A stretch of 21,248 nt of DNA from a bacterium (GTDB taxonomy: Bacteria; CG2-30-53-67; CG2-30-70-394), in assembly GCA_024278555.1 (NCBI GenBank), contig JAJRSX010000164.1, positions 1 to 21,248 on the forward strand, read 5' to 3'. The translations under genes were made by a program, and so were the position numbers. Below the pieces are notes generated by a model. It ran no database searches. It was not told the origin of the DNA and saw nothing but the letters and a program-made list of their open reading frames with translations. Positions within the stretch are counted from its first letter, which is position 1, and every line of letters starts with the position of its first letter. This document shows, piece by piece, positions 1 through 7,528 of the stretch.

Positions 1-271
1 CGCCCTCCAACTCCCGGCGCAGGTCGCGGAAGTTGTAGACCTCGCCGTTGTAGACCAGGCAGTAGCGACCATCCGGGCTCTCCATGGGCTGGTGGCCGGC
101 AGCAGAGAGGTCGAGGATCGCCAGACGCCGAAAGCCGAGAACACAGCGGCCCGGGTCGCGCCAGAGGCCGGAGTCGTCCGGACCCCGCCGCGCCATGAGG
201 GGCAACATCGCCTCCACCGGCGCGAGGAGCTCCTCACCGCCGAAGGAGAGGGCGCCACAGATGCCGCACAT
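1..271 (-). CDS. Asparagine synthase-like amidotransferase, N-terminal part (cut by window edge)
   Basis: This is the first 90 codons of a second class II glutamine amidotransferase of the asparagine synthase family; the rest lies beyond position 1. It starts MCGICGALSFGG, so Cys2 becomes the N-terminal nucleophile that hydrolyses glutamine after Met removal. Further family motifs follow: RRGPDDSG near residue 29, LAILDLSAAGHQPM near 50-63 and VYNGEVYNF near 73-81, which form the glutamine pocket. The ATG at 271-269 is preceded by a purine-rich GGGGAGGGGAGC, a good ribosome site. It follows the complete amidotransferase at 293-2224 with 21 bases between them and is clearly a diverged paralogue, not a duplicate. 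The synthetase half, which would show what is amidated, is not visible. In exopolysaccharide loci such enzymes are thought to amidate sugars, possibly uronic acids; that is inference here. Confidence 0.9.
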   Translation of the reverse strand, partial: MCGICGALSFGGEELLAPVEAMLPLMARRGPDDSGLWRDPGRCVLGFRRLAILDLSAAGHQPMESPDGRYCLVYNGEVYNFRDLRRELEG

Positions 272-292
272 CGACTGCTCCCCTCCCCCGCC

Positions 293-2224
293 TCAGCCCG
301 CCGCCGCCACCGCGGCGGCGGGAGCAACGACCTCCCCCTCCACCACCCGGCGGAGGAAGGCGTCGAACATGAAGAGCGACCAGATCAGGGGGGTAAAGTT
401 GCGGATCCCTGCCTGGTGCTCGCGCACCACCCGGGCGAGAAAGCGCGGCTCGAAGTAGCCGCACCCGGCGAGGCGCTCGCCGAGGAGGGTGGTGCGCACC
501 TCCTCCGCCAGCTCGTCGCGGAACCACCGCTCGATGGGGACCGCGAACCCCTGCTTCGGCCGGTAGAGGACCTCGTGGGGGAGCATCGGCTCCAGTGCCC
601 GCTTGAAGAGGTACTTGCCCTCCCGCCCCTTGAGCTTCAGGCGCGACGGCAGGCGGGCGATCCACTCGACCACCTCGTGGTCGAGGATGGGAACGCGCAC
701 CTCCAGGGAGTGGGCCATGGAGGCGCGGTCCACCTTGGTGAGGATGTCGCCCACCAGGTAGCTCTTCAGGTCGAGGTACTGGATTCGCGACAGGGGATCA
801 CTGGTGGGGGCGCGCTCGAAGTGGACGCGGAAGCCGTCTACCGCGCGGTAGCCGGCGAGGGCGGTGCGGAGGTTGGGGGTGAAGAGGCGGCCGCGCAGGT
901 CGTCGGCGAGGATCCCCACCGAGTGGGCGTACCCCTCCAGGGGGGAGCGGGCCAGGGACTGGAAGGTCGCCTTCGCCCGCAGAGGCTTCGGCGCCCAGTC
1001 CGCCTTCGGGTAGAGGCGCCCGAGCAGCCCGAAGAGGGGGCCGCGCACGGCCTGCGGCAGGACGCCGCGCAGGCGGTTCTCGTCGCGGTCCCACCGGTAG
1101 CGGCGGTAGCCGGCGAGGTTCTCGTCGCCGCCGTCGCCCGACAGCGCCACCGTCACCCGCTGGCGGGCGATGCGGCACACCTCGTAGGTGGGCAGGGCCG
1201 AGGAGTCGGCGAAGGGCTCGTCGTAGAGTCCGGCCAGCCGGTCCACCAGGCCGAAGGCGTCCGCCGCCACCTGCTGCTCGTGGTGGTCGGTCCGGTACTG
1301 CTCGGCCACCATCCGGGCATAGCGCGTCTCGTCATAGGCCGCGTCGCCAAAAGAGATGGAGCAGGTGGCCACCGGCCGCTCGGAGATCCCCGCCATCAGG
1401 GCGACCACCGCCGAGGAGTCGACGCCGCCGGAGAGGAAGGCGCCGAGGGGGACCTCGGCGATCATCCGGATGCGCACCGCCTCCTCCAACCGCGCGATCA
1501 GCTCGTGGGCCGCATCGGCCTCGTCGATCGGGCGATCGTCCTCGAACTGGAGGTCCCAGTACTGGCGCAGCCGCTCCCCCTCGGGGGTGACCGTGAGGCA
1601 GTGGCCCGGCGGCAGCTTGGCGACACCGTCGAGGATGGTGCGCGGCTCTGCCACGTAGCCGAAGGCGAAGAAGTCCTCGATACCCCGTGGGTCCACCTGC
1701 CGCTTGAGCTCCGGATGGACGAGGAGCGCCTTGAGCTCGGAGCCGAACAGCAGCGTTCCGTTGGTGAGGCGGGCGTGGAAGAGGGGCTTGATCCCCAGGC
1801 GGTCACGGGCAAGAAAGAGGGTGCGACGCCGCCGATCGAAGAGGGCGAAGGCGAACATGCCGCGGAACCGCTCAACACACGACTCGCCCCACTCCTCCCA
1901 GGCGTGGACGATCACCTCGGTGTCGGAGCGGGTAGCGAAGCGGTGGCCGAGCCCCTCGAGCTCCGGCATCAGCTCCACGAAGTTGTAGATCTCGCCGTTG
2001 AAGGCGACCCAGACCGAGCCGTCCTCGTTCGCCAGGGGCTGGTGGCCGCCGGCGAGGTCGATGATCGACAGCCGCCGGTGGCCGAGCCCCACCCCCGGCC
2101 CCTCGTAGAAGCCGCGGTCGTCCGGGCCGCGGTGGACGAGGGAGTCGGTCATCGCCCGCAGGAGCGGGCCGTCCACCGGACGGTCCGGTTCATTCGGGTG
2201 AAAGAGGCCGGCGATGCCGCACAT
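293..2224 (-). CDS. asnB: Exosortase A system-associated amidotransferase (AsnB type)
   Basis: A complete 643-residue glutamine-dependent asparagine synthase homologue, cytoplasmic. Residues 1-210 form the Ntn glutaminase domain with Cys2 (MCGIAGLF), RGPDD at 32-36 and FNGEIYN at 75-81. Residues 240-620 form the ATP-pyrophosphatase synthetase domain with the loop SGGVDSS at 265-271 and a later SGDGGDE. The stretches GLGHRRLSIIDLAGG and FGYVAEPRTI, and the overall length, match the family annotated as XrtA/PEP-CTERM system amidotransferase (TIGR03108) better than housekeeping AsnB. The last residues are an Ala/Val-rich tail. ATG at 2224-2222 is chosen because Cys2 must follow Met; the ribosome site is weak. 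The gene follows the acyltransferase by 60 bases and precedes a second amidotransferase. Its acceptor is unknown; amidation of a polysaccharide sugar acid or of another EPS component is the usual guess. Confidence 0.93.
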   Translation of the reverse strand: MCGIAGLFHPNEPDRPVDGPLLRAMTDSLVHRGPDDRGFYEGPGVGLGHRRLSIIDLAGGHQPLANEDGSVWVAFNGEIYNFVELMPELEGLGHRFATRSDTEVIVHAWEEWGESCVERFRGMFAFALFDRRRRTLFLARDRLGIKPLFHARLTNGTLLFGSELKALLVHPELKRQVDPRGIEDFFAFGYVAEPRTILDGVAKLPPGHCLTVTPEGERLRQYWDLQFEDDRPIDEADAAHELIARLEEAVRIRMIAEVPLGAFLSGGVDSSAVVALMAGISERPVATCSISFGDAAYDETRYARMVAEQYRTDHHEQQVAADAFGLVDRLAGLYDEPFADSSALPTYEVCRIARQRVTVALSGDGGDENLAGYRRYRWDRDENRLRGVLPQAVRGPLFGLLGRLYPKADWAPKPLRAKATFQSLARSPLEGYAHSVGILADDLRGRLFTPNLRTALAGYRAVDGFRVHFERAPTSDPLSRIQYLDLKSYLVGDILTKVDRASMAHSLEVRVPILDHEVVEWIARLPSRLKLKGREGKYLFKRALEPMLPHEVLYRPKQGFAVPIERWFRDELAEEVRTTLLGERLAGCGYFEPRFLARVVREHQAGIRNFTPLIWSLFMFDAFLRRVVEGEVVAPAAAVAAAG

Positions 2225-2246
2225 GGGGGAAGCTCGCTACGCTCGC

Positions 2247-2274
2247 GGGGGTGGGGATGGGGGGATGGGGGGGG
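2247..2274 (+). other. Four G-runs in the gap before asnB (possible G-quadruplex)
   Basis: The 60-base gap between the acyltransferase and asnB holds four runs of G on the plus strand: 5, 4, 6 and 8 long, at 2247-2251, 2253-2256, 2259-2264 and 2267-2274, with one- or two-base loops. This fits the G-quadruplex pattern well. The strand is the template for the neighbouring genes, so the mRNA carries the matching C-runs just upstream of the asnB start. It might slow polymerase or affect mRNA structure, or be mere GC drift. Confidence 0.5.
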
Positions 2275-2284
2275 TGGTCGGCGA

Positions 2285-3373
2285 TCAGCCGCCGGCGAAG
2301 ACGAGGCTGCCGCGCACCCGAAAGAGCGCCCGGTCGATCCACCGCTTGAAGAGGTGCTTCTTGCGCTCGGTGAAGGTACCGATGACGAAGATCGTGAGGA
2401 TGGTCAGGACCATCCCGACATAGGTCCGGTGGGTCAGGGCGTAGAAGAAGTGGAGAAACGGGTAGTGGAGGAGGTAGAGGGAGAAGGTGTAGGCGGCGAG
2501 AAAGCGGATCGGCCGCTCAATCCGCCGCAGGGGCGCCTCCACCCAGGACGAGACCGCGGAAAAGCCGACAAAGTTCAACGCCACGACCACCCCGAAGAGC
2601 CAGCTCGCGATAAAGTCGCGAGACTGGTGGAGAACCTGGAAGAGGCTCTTCTCCCCCACCACACCGGCCACCAGGGCGAAGGCCTCGCTCCTCACCTGGA
2701 GCTTCCAGTAGAGGAGGGCGAGGAGGAGCGAGGCGACAAAGAGCGCGCCGCCCGCGGCCGGACCCATCGCCCGCCGCGCGGCCACCCGGTAGGCGGCCAC
2801 CCCCATCAGCCAGACCGGCAGCAGGAGGAGGATCTTCGGCCCCATCACCACCAGGGCGGCAACGGCGATGAGCAGCCGGCGGCGACCCGAAAAATAGGCG
2901 GCGCAGGCGAAGAAGATGTAGTACCACGCCTCATAGCCGACCGACCAAAAGGGGCCGTTGGTAAAGGGTCGCACCGACCACCCCCACAGCTCATTGGAGA
3001 AGGTGAGGCTGGTGACGACGCGAAAGATCGGGTTGCTGCTCGCGTACCACCAACCGTCGTACAGCCCCGGATCGAGGCGGCTGCCGATGGCGTCCACGAC
3101 CATCGTCACCACGATCGCCGGCAAGACCACCGAGTAGAGACGCGAGGAGCGGCTCAAGAAGAAGCTGTAGAGCTCGCTGTCCTTGTTCTCCGACACAAAG
3201 GCGATCACGAAACCGGAGAGGACGAAGAAGGTCATCACCGCTTCGAGAGAGAACCAGGTAAAGGGGACGAACTGCTGCCCCCCGAGACGGGCGTAGCTCG
3301 CGTGGGTAAAGAAGACGATGACGGCGGCGAAGAACCGCACGAAATCGAGATAGATAGAGGTGGCCCTGTTCAT
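2285..3373 (-). CDS. Membrane acyltransferase, AT3 (OafA/NodX-like) family
   Basis: A 362-residue polytopic inner-membrane protein of the acyltransferase 3 family (PF01757), which moves acetyl or similar acyl groups onto sugars of surface polysaccharides. It opens with LDFVRFFAAVIVFFTHASY, the characteristic first helix with the putative catalytic His24. Later family features are FFVLSGFVI near 50, NGPFWSVGYEAWYY near 140 and SLYLLHYPFLHFF near 310. About ten hydrophobic segments can be counted. The ATG at 3373-3371 shares its first base with the last base of the TAA stop of the preceding glycosyltransferase (TAATG), so the two are probably co-translated. A longer reading upstream would run into that gene and has no hydrophobic or family sequence. 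The likely role is O-acylation of the exopolysaccharide repeat unit; the acyl group cannot be read from sequence. Confidence 0.9.
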   Translation of the reverse strand: MNRATSIYLDFVRFFAAVIVFFTHASYARLGGQQFVPFTWFSLEAVMTFFVLSGFVIAFVSENKDSELYSFFLSRSSRLYSVVLPAIVVTMVVDAIGSRLDPGLYDGWWYASSNPIFRVVTSLTFSNELWGWSVRPFTNGPFWSVGYEAWYYIFFACAAYFSGRRRLLIAVAALVVMGPKILLLLPVWLMGVAAYRVAARRAMGPAAGGALFVASLLLALLYWKLQVRSEAFALVAGVVGEKSLFQVLHQSRDFIASWLFGVVVALNFVGFSAVSSWVEAPLRRIERPIRFLAAYTFSLYLLHYPFLHFFYALTHRTYVGMVLTILTIFVIGTFTERKKHLFKRWIDRALFRVRGSLVFAGG

Positions 3374-4554
3374 TACCGTTCGCGATCGATACGGATACCG
3401 CGCTCCCCCGCGACCTCCGTGTAGCACTTATCGTAGCGACGGGTCATCTCCTCGACGCTAAACGCCCCCACCGCGCGGCAACGCGCTGCCGTGCCGAGGG
3501 GGACCCGCAGGGAGGAGTCCGTGGCCAGACGGCCGAGGGCGGCGGCGAGGGTGGCCGGGTCGGCCGGGGGGACCAGCATCCCGGTCTCCCCGTCGACCAC
3601 CAGCTCCGGGTTGCCGCCGACCCGCGTGGCCACCACCGGCAGGCCGGTGGCCATCGCCTCCAGGAGGGTATTGGAGATCCCCTCGGCCAGCGACGGCAGG
3701 CAGAAGAGGTCGAAGGCGCGCAACAGCTCCGGGATGTCGGACCGCTCCCCCAGGAGGTGGACGCGATCCGCCACCCCCGACGACTCGATCGCCGCGGCCA
3801 AGCGATCGTGCTCCGGGCCGCCGCCGACGATCACCACATGGACCGCCGGATCGAGGCGGGGCGCGGCTGCCACCAGGTCGAGGTGGCCCTTCACCGGATC
3901 CAGCCGCCCCACCGTCCCGACCACCACAGCCTCGGGCGACACCCCGGGCAAGAGTGCCGCGCGATCCACCGGACCGGGGCGGAAGCGGTCGGTGTCGACG
4001 CCGTTCATCAGCACCTCCACCTTGCGTGCCGGGATTCCCACGGTGGCGGTGAGCCAATCCGCGAGGTCAACGGAGACGGTGGTGAAGCGCCGCACCCATG
4101 GCGCGTTCAGCCTGCGCAGCAGGTTGTGGCGTGGGTTGCGCCCCTCGGGGTCGTCGGCGGTACGGCCGTGCTCCCCGTGAACCACCGCGCGGACCCCGGC
4201 GAGACGCGCCGGCAGGATGCAGTCCAACCCGGCGGTGTTGCGCGTGTGGACCACATCGGGCCGCAGGCGGCGAAGGCAGCGCCAGGCGCGGAGATAGAAG
4301 GCCGCCTCGAACCCCGGCCGCTTGCGCAACTCGATGATCTCCACCGGACCCGCCAGCCGCCCGGCAAAATCGGCCGCGCGATCGACGCAGACGATCTGGT
4401 GCACAAACCGCGCCGGGTCCATCCGGTTGATCAGGTTGACCAGGCCGTTCTCCAGACCGCCGGTCCCCAGGCGAAAGATCACGTGGCAGATGCGCAGCTT
4501 GCCCTGCGCATGAGGCCCGCCCACGGCGGGCCGCTCGGGAGGCGCTGGTCGCAT
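3373..4554 (-). CDS. Exosortase A-associated glycosyltransferase, GT4 (TIGR03088 type)
   Basis: A 393-residue GT-B fold glycosyltransferase of family GT4. The start of the fold, ICHVIFRLGTGGLENGLVN at about 22-40, is the hallmark of the family named sugar transferase, PEP-CTERM/EpsH1 system associated (TIGR03088, stp2). VVHTRNTAGLD follows near 100. The C-terminal nucleotide-sugar domain has GRLDPVKGH near 215-225 and the retaining GT4 E-x7-E motif in EGISNTLLEAMATGLPVV near 295-312. It should transfer a sugar from a nucleotide donor to a lipid-linked intermediate at the cytoplasmic face. The start is uncertain: ATG at 4554-4552 gives about 20 extra residues before the fold and has no good ribosome site (TTG at 4557 is also possible). 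It follows sat-cysC across paired hairpins and is coupled by TAATG to the acyltransferase. Confidence 0.93.
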   Translation of the reverse strand: MRPAPPERPAVGGPHAQGKLRICHVIFRLGTGGLENGLVNLINRMDPARFVHQIVCVDRAADFAGRLAGPVEIIELRKRPGFEAAFYLRAWRCLRRLRPDVVHTRNTAGLDCILPARLAGVRAVVHGEHGRTADDPEGRNPRHNLLRRLNAPWVRRFTTVSVDLADWLTATVGIPARKVEVLMNGVDTDRFRPGPVDRAALLPGVSPEAVVVGTVGRLDPVKGHLDLVAAAPRLDPAVHVVIVGGGPEHDRLAAAIESSGVADRVHLLGERSDIPELLRAFDLFCLPSLAEGISNTLLEAMATGLPVVATRVGGNPELVVDGETGMLVPPADPATLAAALGRLATDSSLRVPLGTAARCRAVGAFSVEEMTRRYDKCYTEVAGERGIRIDRER

Positions 4555-4568
4555 CAAAGGAGAGCCTC

Positions 4569-4590
4569 GGTGGGGCCAACGGGCCCCACC
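4569..4590. repeat. Perfect 9-bp inverted repeat between sat-cysC and the GT4 gene
   Basis: GGTGGGGCC at 4569-4577 and its exact complement at 582-590 of the same kilobase (4582-4590) flank a four-base loop. In the minus-strand transcript it forms a strong GC hairpin about 15 bases before the GT4 start. No T-run follows on the minus strand, so it is not a classical intrinsic terminator. It could be an attenuator, a translation-control hairpin or an mRNA processing site. Confidence 0.7.
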
Positions 4591-4591
4591 T

Positions 4592-4614
4592 CATTTTTCG
4601 CGCAGCGAAAAATG
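4592..4614. repeat. Perfect 10-bp inverted repeat just after the sat-cysC stop
   Basis: CATTTTTCGC at 4592-4601 pairs exactly with GCGAAAAATG at 4605-4614 around a three-base loop. It begins one base after the sat-cysC stop codon (TAG at 4618-4616) and lies two bases from the GC hairpin at 4569-4590. It has A/T-rich outer arms, unusual in this DNA. Neither strand shows the G/C stem followed by T-run of an ordinary terminator. Partial termination or protection of the sat-cysC mRNA 3' end are possible. Confidence 0.7.
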
Positions 4615-4615
4615 G

Positions 4616-6358
4616 CTACTCGATCCAACCCTCTTTCCTCAAATAGTGAAGGAGCTGCTGCGCCGCCTCGTCCGGGTTGAGGTGGGTCGTGTCGATGCTC
4701 ACCTCGGCCCGCTTCGGCTCCTCGTACGGGTCGCTGATGCCGGTGAACTCCTTGATCAGGCCGGCGCGTGCCTTGGCGTAGTGGCCTTTGCGGTCGCGCC
4801 CTTCGCACACGTCCAGAGGCGTCGCCACGTGGACCTCGATGTAGCCGCCGTACTCGGAGATCATCTCCCGGTTGAACTGCCGGGTGCGCTCGTAGGGGGC
4901 GATGGGGGCGCAGATGGCGATGCCGCCGTTCTTGGTGATCTCGCTCGCCACGTAGCCGATGCGCTGGACGTTGAGGTCGCGGTGCTCGCGGGTGAAGCCG
5001 AGCTCGGAGGAGAGGTGGCGGCGGACGATGTCGCCGTCGAGCAGCGTCACCGGCCGGTCCCCCACCTCCAGGAGTCGGGTACGGAGGACGTTGGCGATGG
5101 TCGACTTGCCCGCCCCGGAGAGGCCGGTGAAGAAGACCGTGAAGCCGCGCTTCGAGCGTGGCGGGTACGCCTTCTTCAGCTCCTCGACGACCTCCGGGTA
5201 GGAGTACCACGACGGCACCGGGAGCCCCTTCTGGAGGTAGCAGCGGAGGCCGCAACCGGAGATCTCCGCGGTGCGCGCCCCCTCGGGGACCTCGTCCTCG
5301 ACGAGATACCGCTCCTCCTCCGGGACATAGACCATCTTCCGGAAGGGGATCATCTCGATCCCCAGCTCATCGCTGTGGGCGGCGAGGAGCTCCTGGGCGG
5401 CGTAGGGCGGATAAAAGGGCGCCTCACCCTCCTCCACCGTGGGGCCGGCGTAGTCGCGACCGACGATGATGTGGGAGCAGCCGTGGTTCTTCTCGACGAT
5501 CGCGTGCTGCAGGGCCTCGCGCGGCCCGGCCATGCGCATCGCCGCCGGCAGGAGGCCGAAGAGCATCAGGTCCTGGGGATAGCGCTGCGCCACCTTGCGG
5601 TAGCAGCGGACGCGGACGAAGTGGTACACGTCGCCCGGTTGGGTGGGACCGACCACCGGATGGAGCAGCAGGTTGGCGTTGTGCTCGCGACAGGCCCGGC
5701 GGGTCATCTCCACGTGGGCGCGATGCAGCGGGTTGCGGGTCGTGAAGGAGACGAGGCGCTGCCAGCCGAAACGGGCGGCATAGGTACGCACATCGCGCGG
5801 GGTGAGACGGAGGGTCTTGAAGTCGTAGTGGACCGGGAGTTGGAGACCGACCACCTCTCCCCCCACACAGAAGCTCGGCCGCGCCATCAACGCACGCACC
5901 CCCGGGTGGCGCTCGTCGGTGGTGCCGTAGACGAGCTCCGCCTCCCGCGCCTTGTCCGGCTCCCACACGTCGCCGACGGTGAGGATGGCGAGGACCACCC
6001 CCTCAGGGTCACGCAGGGCAACCTCCTCCCCCACGGTGAGACGGCCGGCGAGATCCCGGTCCACCGGCAGGACGATCGGCACCGGCCACAGGGTGTGGTC
6101 GGCGAGGCGCATCGACTCCACCACCGACTCGTAGTCCGCCCGGCCGAGGAAGCCGGTCAGCGGCGACAGACCGCCGGTGAGGAGGAGCTCCAGATCGCTC
6201 AGGGGGCGGGCATCGAGGTCGATGGAGGTGAGGTCGCGGCACCCCTCCTTGCGCGCCGCCGCCGCCTCCGGCGGAAGCATCAGCTCGCACAGGCGACCGC
6301 CGTGGGGCGGGTTGAGGTGGTCCTCCAATGGACCGGCGACGGTGAGGGATGGGTTCAT
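4616..6358 (-). CDS. sat-cysC: Bifunctional sulfate adenylyltransferase / adenylylsulfate kinase (PAPS synthase)
   Basis: A 580-residue cytoplasmic fusion that turns sulfate and two ATP into PAPS, the donor for sulfotransferases. Residues 1 to about 390 are an ATP sulfurylase of the Sat/Met3 type, with the nucleotide motif RNPLHRAH at 208-215 and GRDYAGP at 300-306 (the usual GRDHAG with Tyr for His). Residues about 400-580 are APS kinase, with Walker A GLSGAGKS at 412-419 and the substrate-loop stretch IAICAPIAPYE. Domain order and length match known Sat-CysC fusions. The ATG at 6358-6356 has a strong AAGGAG ribosome site six bases upstream, so a reading that begins at 6424 is rejected. It lies next to cysQ and the same locus holds three sulfotransferases, but no PAPS reductase, so a role in sulfation is favoured. 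A sigma-54 promoter lies about 140 bases upstream. Confidence 0.97.
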   Translation of the reverse strand: MNPSLTVAGPLEDHLNPPHGGRLCELMLPPEAAAARKEGCRDLTSIDLDARPLSDLELLLTGGLSPLTGFLGRADYESVVESMRLADHTLWPVPIVLPVDRDLAGRLTVGEEVALRDPEGVVLAILTVGDVWEPDKAREAELVYGTTDERHPGVRALMARPSFCVGGEVVGLQLPVHYDFKTLRLTPRDVRTYAARFGWQRLVSFTTRNPLHRAHVEMTRRACREHNANLLLHPVVGPTQPGDVYHFVRVRCYRKVAQRYPQDLMLFGLLPAAMRMAGPREALQHAIVEKNHGCSHIIVGRDYAGPTVEEGEAPFYPPYAAQELLAAHSDELGIEMIPFRKMVYVPEEERYLVEDEVPEGARTAEISGCGLRCYLQKGLPVPSWYSYPEVVEELKKAYPPRSKRGFTVFFTGLSGAGKSTIANVLRTRLLEVGDRPVTLLDGDIVRRHLSSELGFTREHRDLNVQRIGYVASEITKNGGIAICAPIAPYERTRQFNREMISEYGGYIEVHVATPLDVCEGRDRKGHYAKARAGLIKEFTGISDPYEEPKRAEVSIDTTHLNPDEAAQQLLHYLRKEGWIE

Positions 6359-6457
6359 GGTCACTCCTTCCCCGGTCGCGCGTGGCGGCGAGGGGCGGCT
6401 GGCGATAACAAAGGTCGGCTCCATGGGCGAAATCTCCGCGACGGGCCGGGGGTTGGT

Positions 6458-6472
6458 GTCTCAATGTGAGAC
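6458..6472. repeat. 6-bp inverted repeat in the sat-cysC leader
   Basis: GTCTCA and TGAGAC flank a three-base loop (ATG). The element lies downstream of the predicted sigma-54 start point and about 100 bases before the sat-cysC start codon. It could be a small operator or leader hairpin. A six-base stem may also arise by chance, so the call is modest. Confidence 0.4.
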
Positions 6473-6497
6473 GGATCGGCCCTTCTCGCGGGATACC

Positions 6498-6514
6498 AGC
6501 AAGTACGGTGCCAA
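6498..6514 (-). promoter_or_regulatory. Sigma-54 (RpoN) -24/-12 promoter for sat-cysC
   Basis: On the minus strand the 17 bases read TTGGCACCGTACTTGCT. This matches the sigma-54 consensus YTGGCACGNNNNTTGCW with one mismatch (C for the G after GGCAC). The invariant GG and GC are exactly 10 bases apart. It begins 28 bases after the cysQ stop. Transcription would start near 6487, giving a leader of about 130 bases with a strong ribosome site at its end. Exosortase A loci commonly carry PrsK/PrsR, whose regulator acts with RpoN; neither gene is in this window. The activator's binding site would be expected upstream, within cysQ, and I could not identify it. Confidence 0.8.
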
Positions 6515-6542
6515 CTCATACAGTCCCCATCAGCATCCCGAC

Positions 6543-7364
6543 CTACCGCCCATGAAGGTCCGGCGACACCGGGACATCTTTCAGCCGCTCCAGGAGCTTG
6601 GCGTGGAGGGTGGCGTTGGCCGCCACGACGCTGCGGTACTTCGCCTTCGGCTGATTGTAAAGGATCGGCGCCCCGTCCTTCTGGGTCACCCGGCCACCCG
6701 CGGCCACCACCAGGGCGTGGCCGCCGCAGATATCCCACTCGTGCTTCGGAGAGAGGGTGTAATAGATGTCGCACCGGCCGGTGGCCAGGAGGGCCAGCTT
6801 GTAGGCGATGGAGCCCACCGCCTCGAAGCGGTAGAGGTCGGCGACGTCGTCGAACTCGCCACGCTTCTGCTCGCTGCGGCTCCCCACCAGGTGGGCGCCG
6901 GCCAGCTCCACCGCCGCCGCCATCGCCACCGGCGCGCCATTGGCGGTGGTCCCCTCCCCCACCACCCCGGCGACCAAGAGATCCTCGGTCGGGTTGAAGA
7001 CGACCCCGAGCTGCGGCACCCCGCGATGGACCAGGCCGATGGAGATGGTCCAGTGGGGGACCTTCTGGAGGAACTCCTTGGTGCCGTCGATCGGGTCGAC
7101 CACCCACACCCAATCGCGCCCCAGGCGCGCCGGGTCGTCGAGGGTCTCCTCGGAGAGCCAGCCGAACTCCGGCGCCGCGGCCAGGAGCCGCTCGTGGAGC
7201 AGCCGGTCCACCGCCAGGTCCGCCTCGGTAAGGGGGTTGTCCTCCCCCTTGGCCCACTGCTTCACCTCCGCCTGGTTGTAGATGGCACTGGCGATGGCAC
7301 CCGCCTCACGGGCGGCCGCCTCGGCGACGGTGAGGAGGTGGTGGAGAGACTGTTCGTCGGCCAT
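6543..7364 (-). CDS. cysQ: 3'(2'),5'-bisphosphate nucleotidase (PAP phosphatase), CysQ type
   Basis: A 273-residue enzyme of the inositol monophosphatase superfamily. It hydrolyses PAP, the by-product of every sulfotransferase reaction, to AMP and phosphate. Metal-binding motifs are in order: SEE at 71-73, DPIDGT at 90-95 and WDICGGHA at 210-217. Length is near the family norm (about 250-275). The ATG at 7364-7362 is chosen because GAAAGG lies just upstream; the earlier in-frame ATG at 7388-7386 follows a pyrimidine-rich stretch with no ribosome site. The gene sits between the O-ligase (164-base gap upstream) and sat-cysC (184-base gap downstream). Beside a PAPS synthase and in a locus with three sulfotransferases, it would keep PAP from inhibiting sulfation. 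A related role as an inositol phosphatase is less likely in this context. Confidence 0.94.
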   Translation of the reverse strand: MADEQSLHHLLTVAEAAAREAGAIASAIYNQAEVKQWAKGEDNPLTEADLAVDRLLHERLLAAAPEFGWLSEETLDDPARLGRDWVWVVDPIDGTKEFLQKVPHWTISIGLVHRGVPQLGVVFNPTEDLLVAGVVGEGTTANGAPVAMAAAVELAGAHLVGSRSEQKRGEFDDVADLYRFEAVGSIAYKLALLATGRCDIYYTLSPKHEWDICGGHALVVAAGGRVTQKDGAPILYNQPKAKYRSVVAANATLHAKLLERLKDVPVSPDLHGR

Positions 7365-7528
7365 GGAGCGCCTTTCTCGTTGAGGCATGGAGGGGAGCCG
7401 TAGCCTACCCGCCCCCCCTGGAGGGTGGCCACCTCATCGGCGACGTCGGCCCCGCCCCGAGCCCCATCCGTTCGACCCCGGCAAGCCGCCTCGTCCCGCT
7501 ACCGGCGGTTCGCGGGAAGTGACCACGA
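7365..7528. other. Intergenic gap between the O-ligase and cysQ genes
   Basis: This is one of only two larger gaps in the window. It is GC-rich. I find no convincing -35/-10 pair, no sigma-54 motif and no hairpin followed by a T-run on the minus strand. A loose CCGGG/CCCGG stem follows the O-ligase stop, but it lacks a T-run. Readthrough from the O-ligase into cysQ seems possible. Confidence 0.4.

Noticed and set aside
92-3424. A 1110-codon open frame on the plus strand
   Set aside because: It lies opposite three well-supported minus-strand genes, is low-complexity and rich in Gly, Glu, Arg and His, and has no family motifs. Long antisense frames are expected in DNA this GC-rich.
4569-4614. 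Rho-independent terminator after sat-cysC
   Set aside because: The stems are perfect but no T-run follows on the minus strand, so I list them as inverted repeats only.
6359-6457. A sigma-70 promoter directly before sat-cysC
   Set aside because: No pair of -35 and -10 hexamers at 16-18 bases could be found; only isolated AT-rich words such as TTGTTATC are present.
4646-6469. A 607-codon plus-strand open frame opposite sat-cysC
   Set aside because: Pure mirror of the sat-cysC reading frame with no recognisable domain; the minus strand carries both full enzyme domains.
7365-7388. An earlier ATG for cysQ at 7388
   Set aside because: It follows a pyrimidine-rich stretch without a ribosome site and adds residues outside the family; the ATG at 7364 has GAAAGG upstream.
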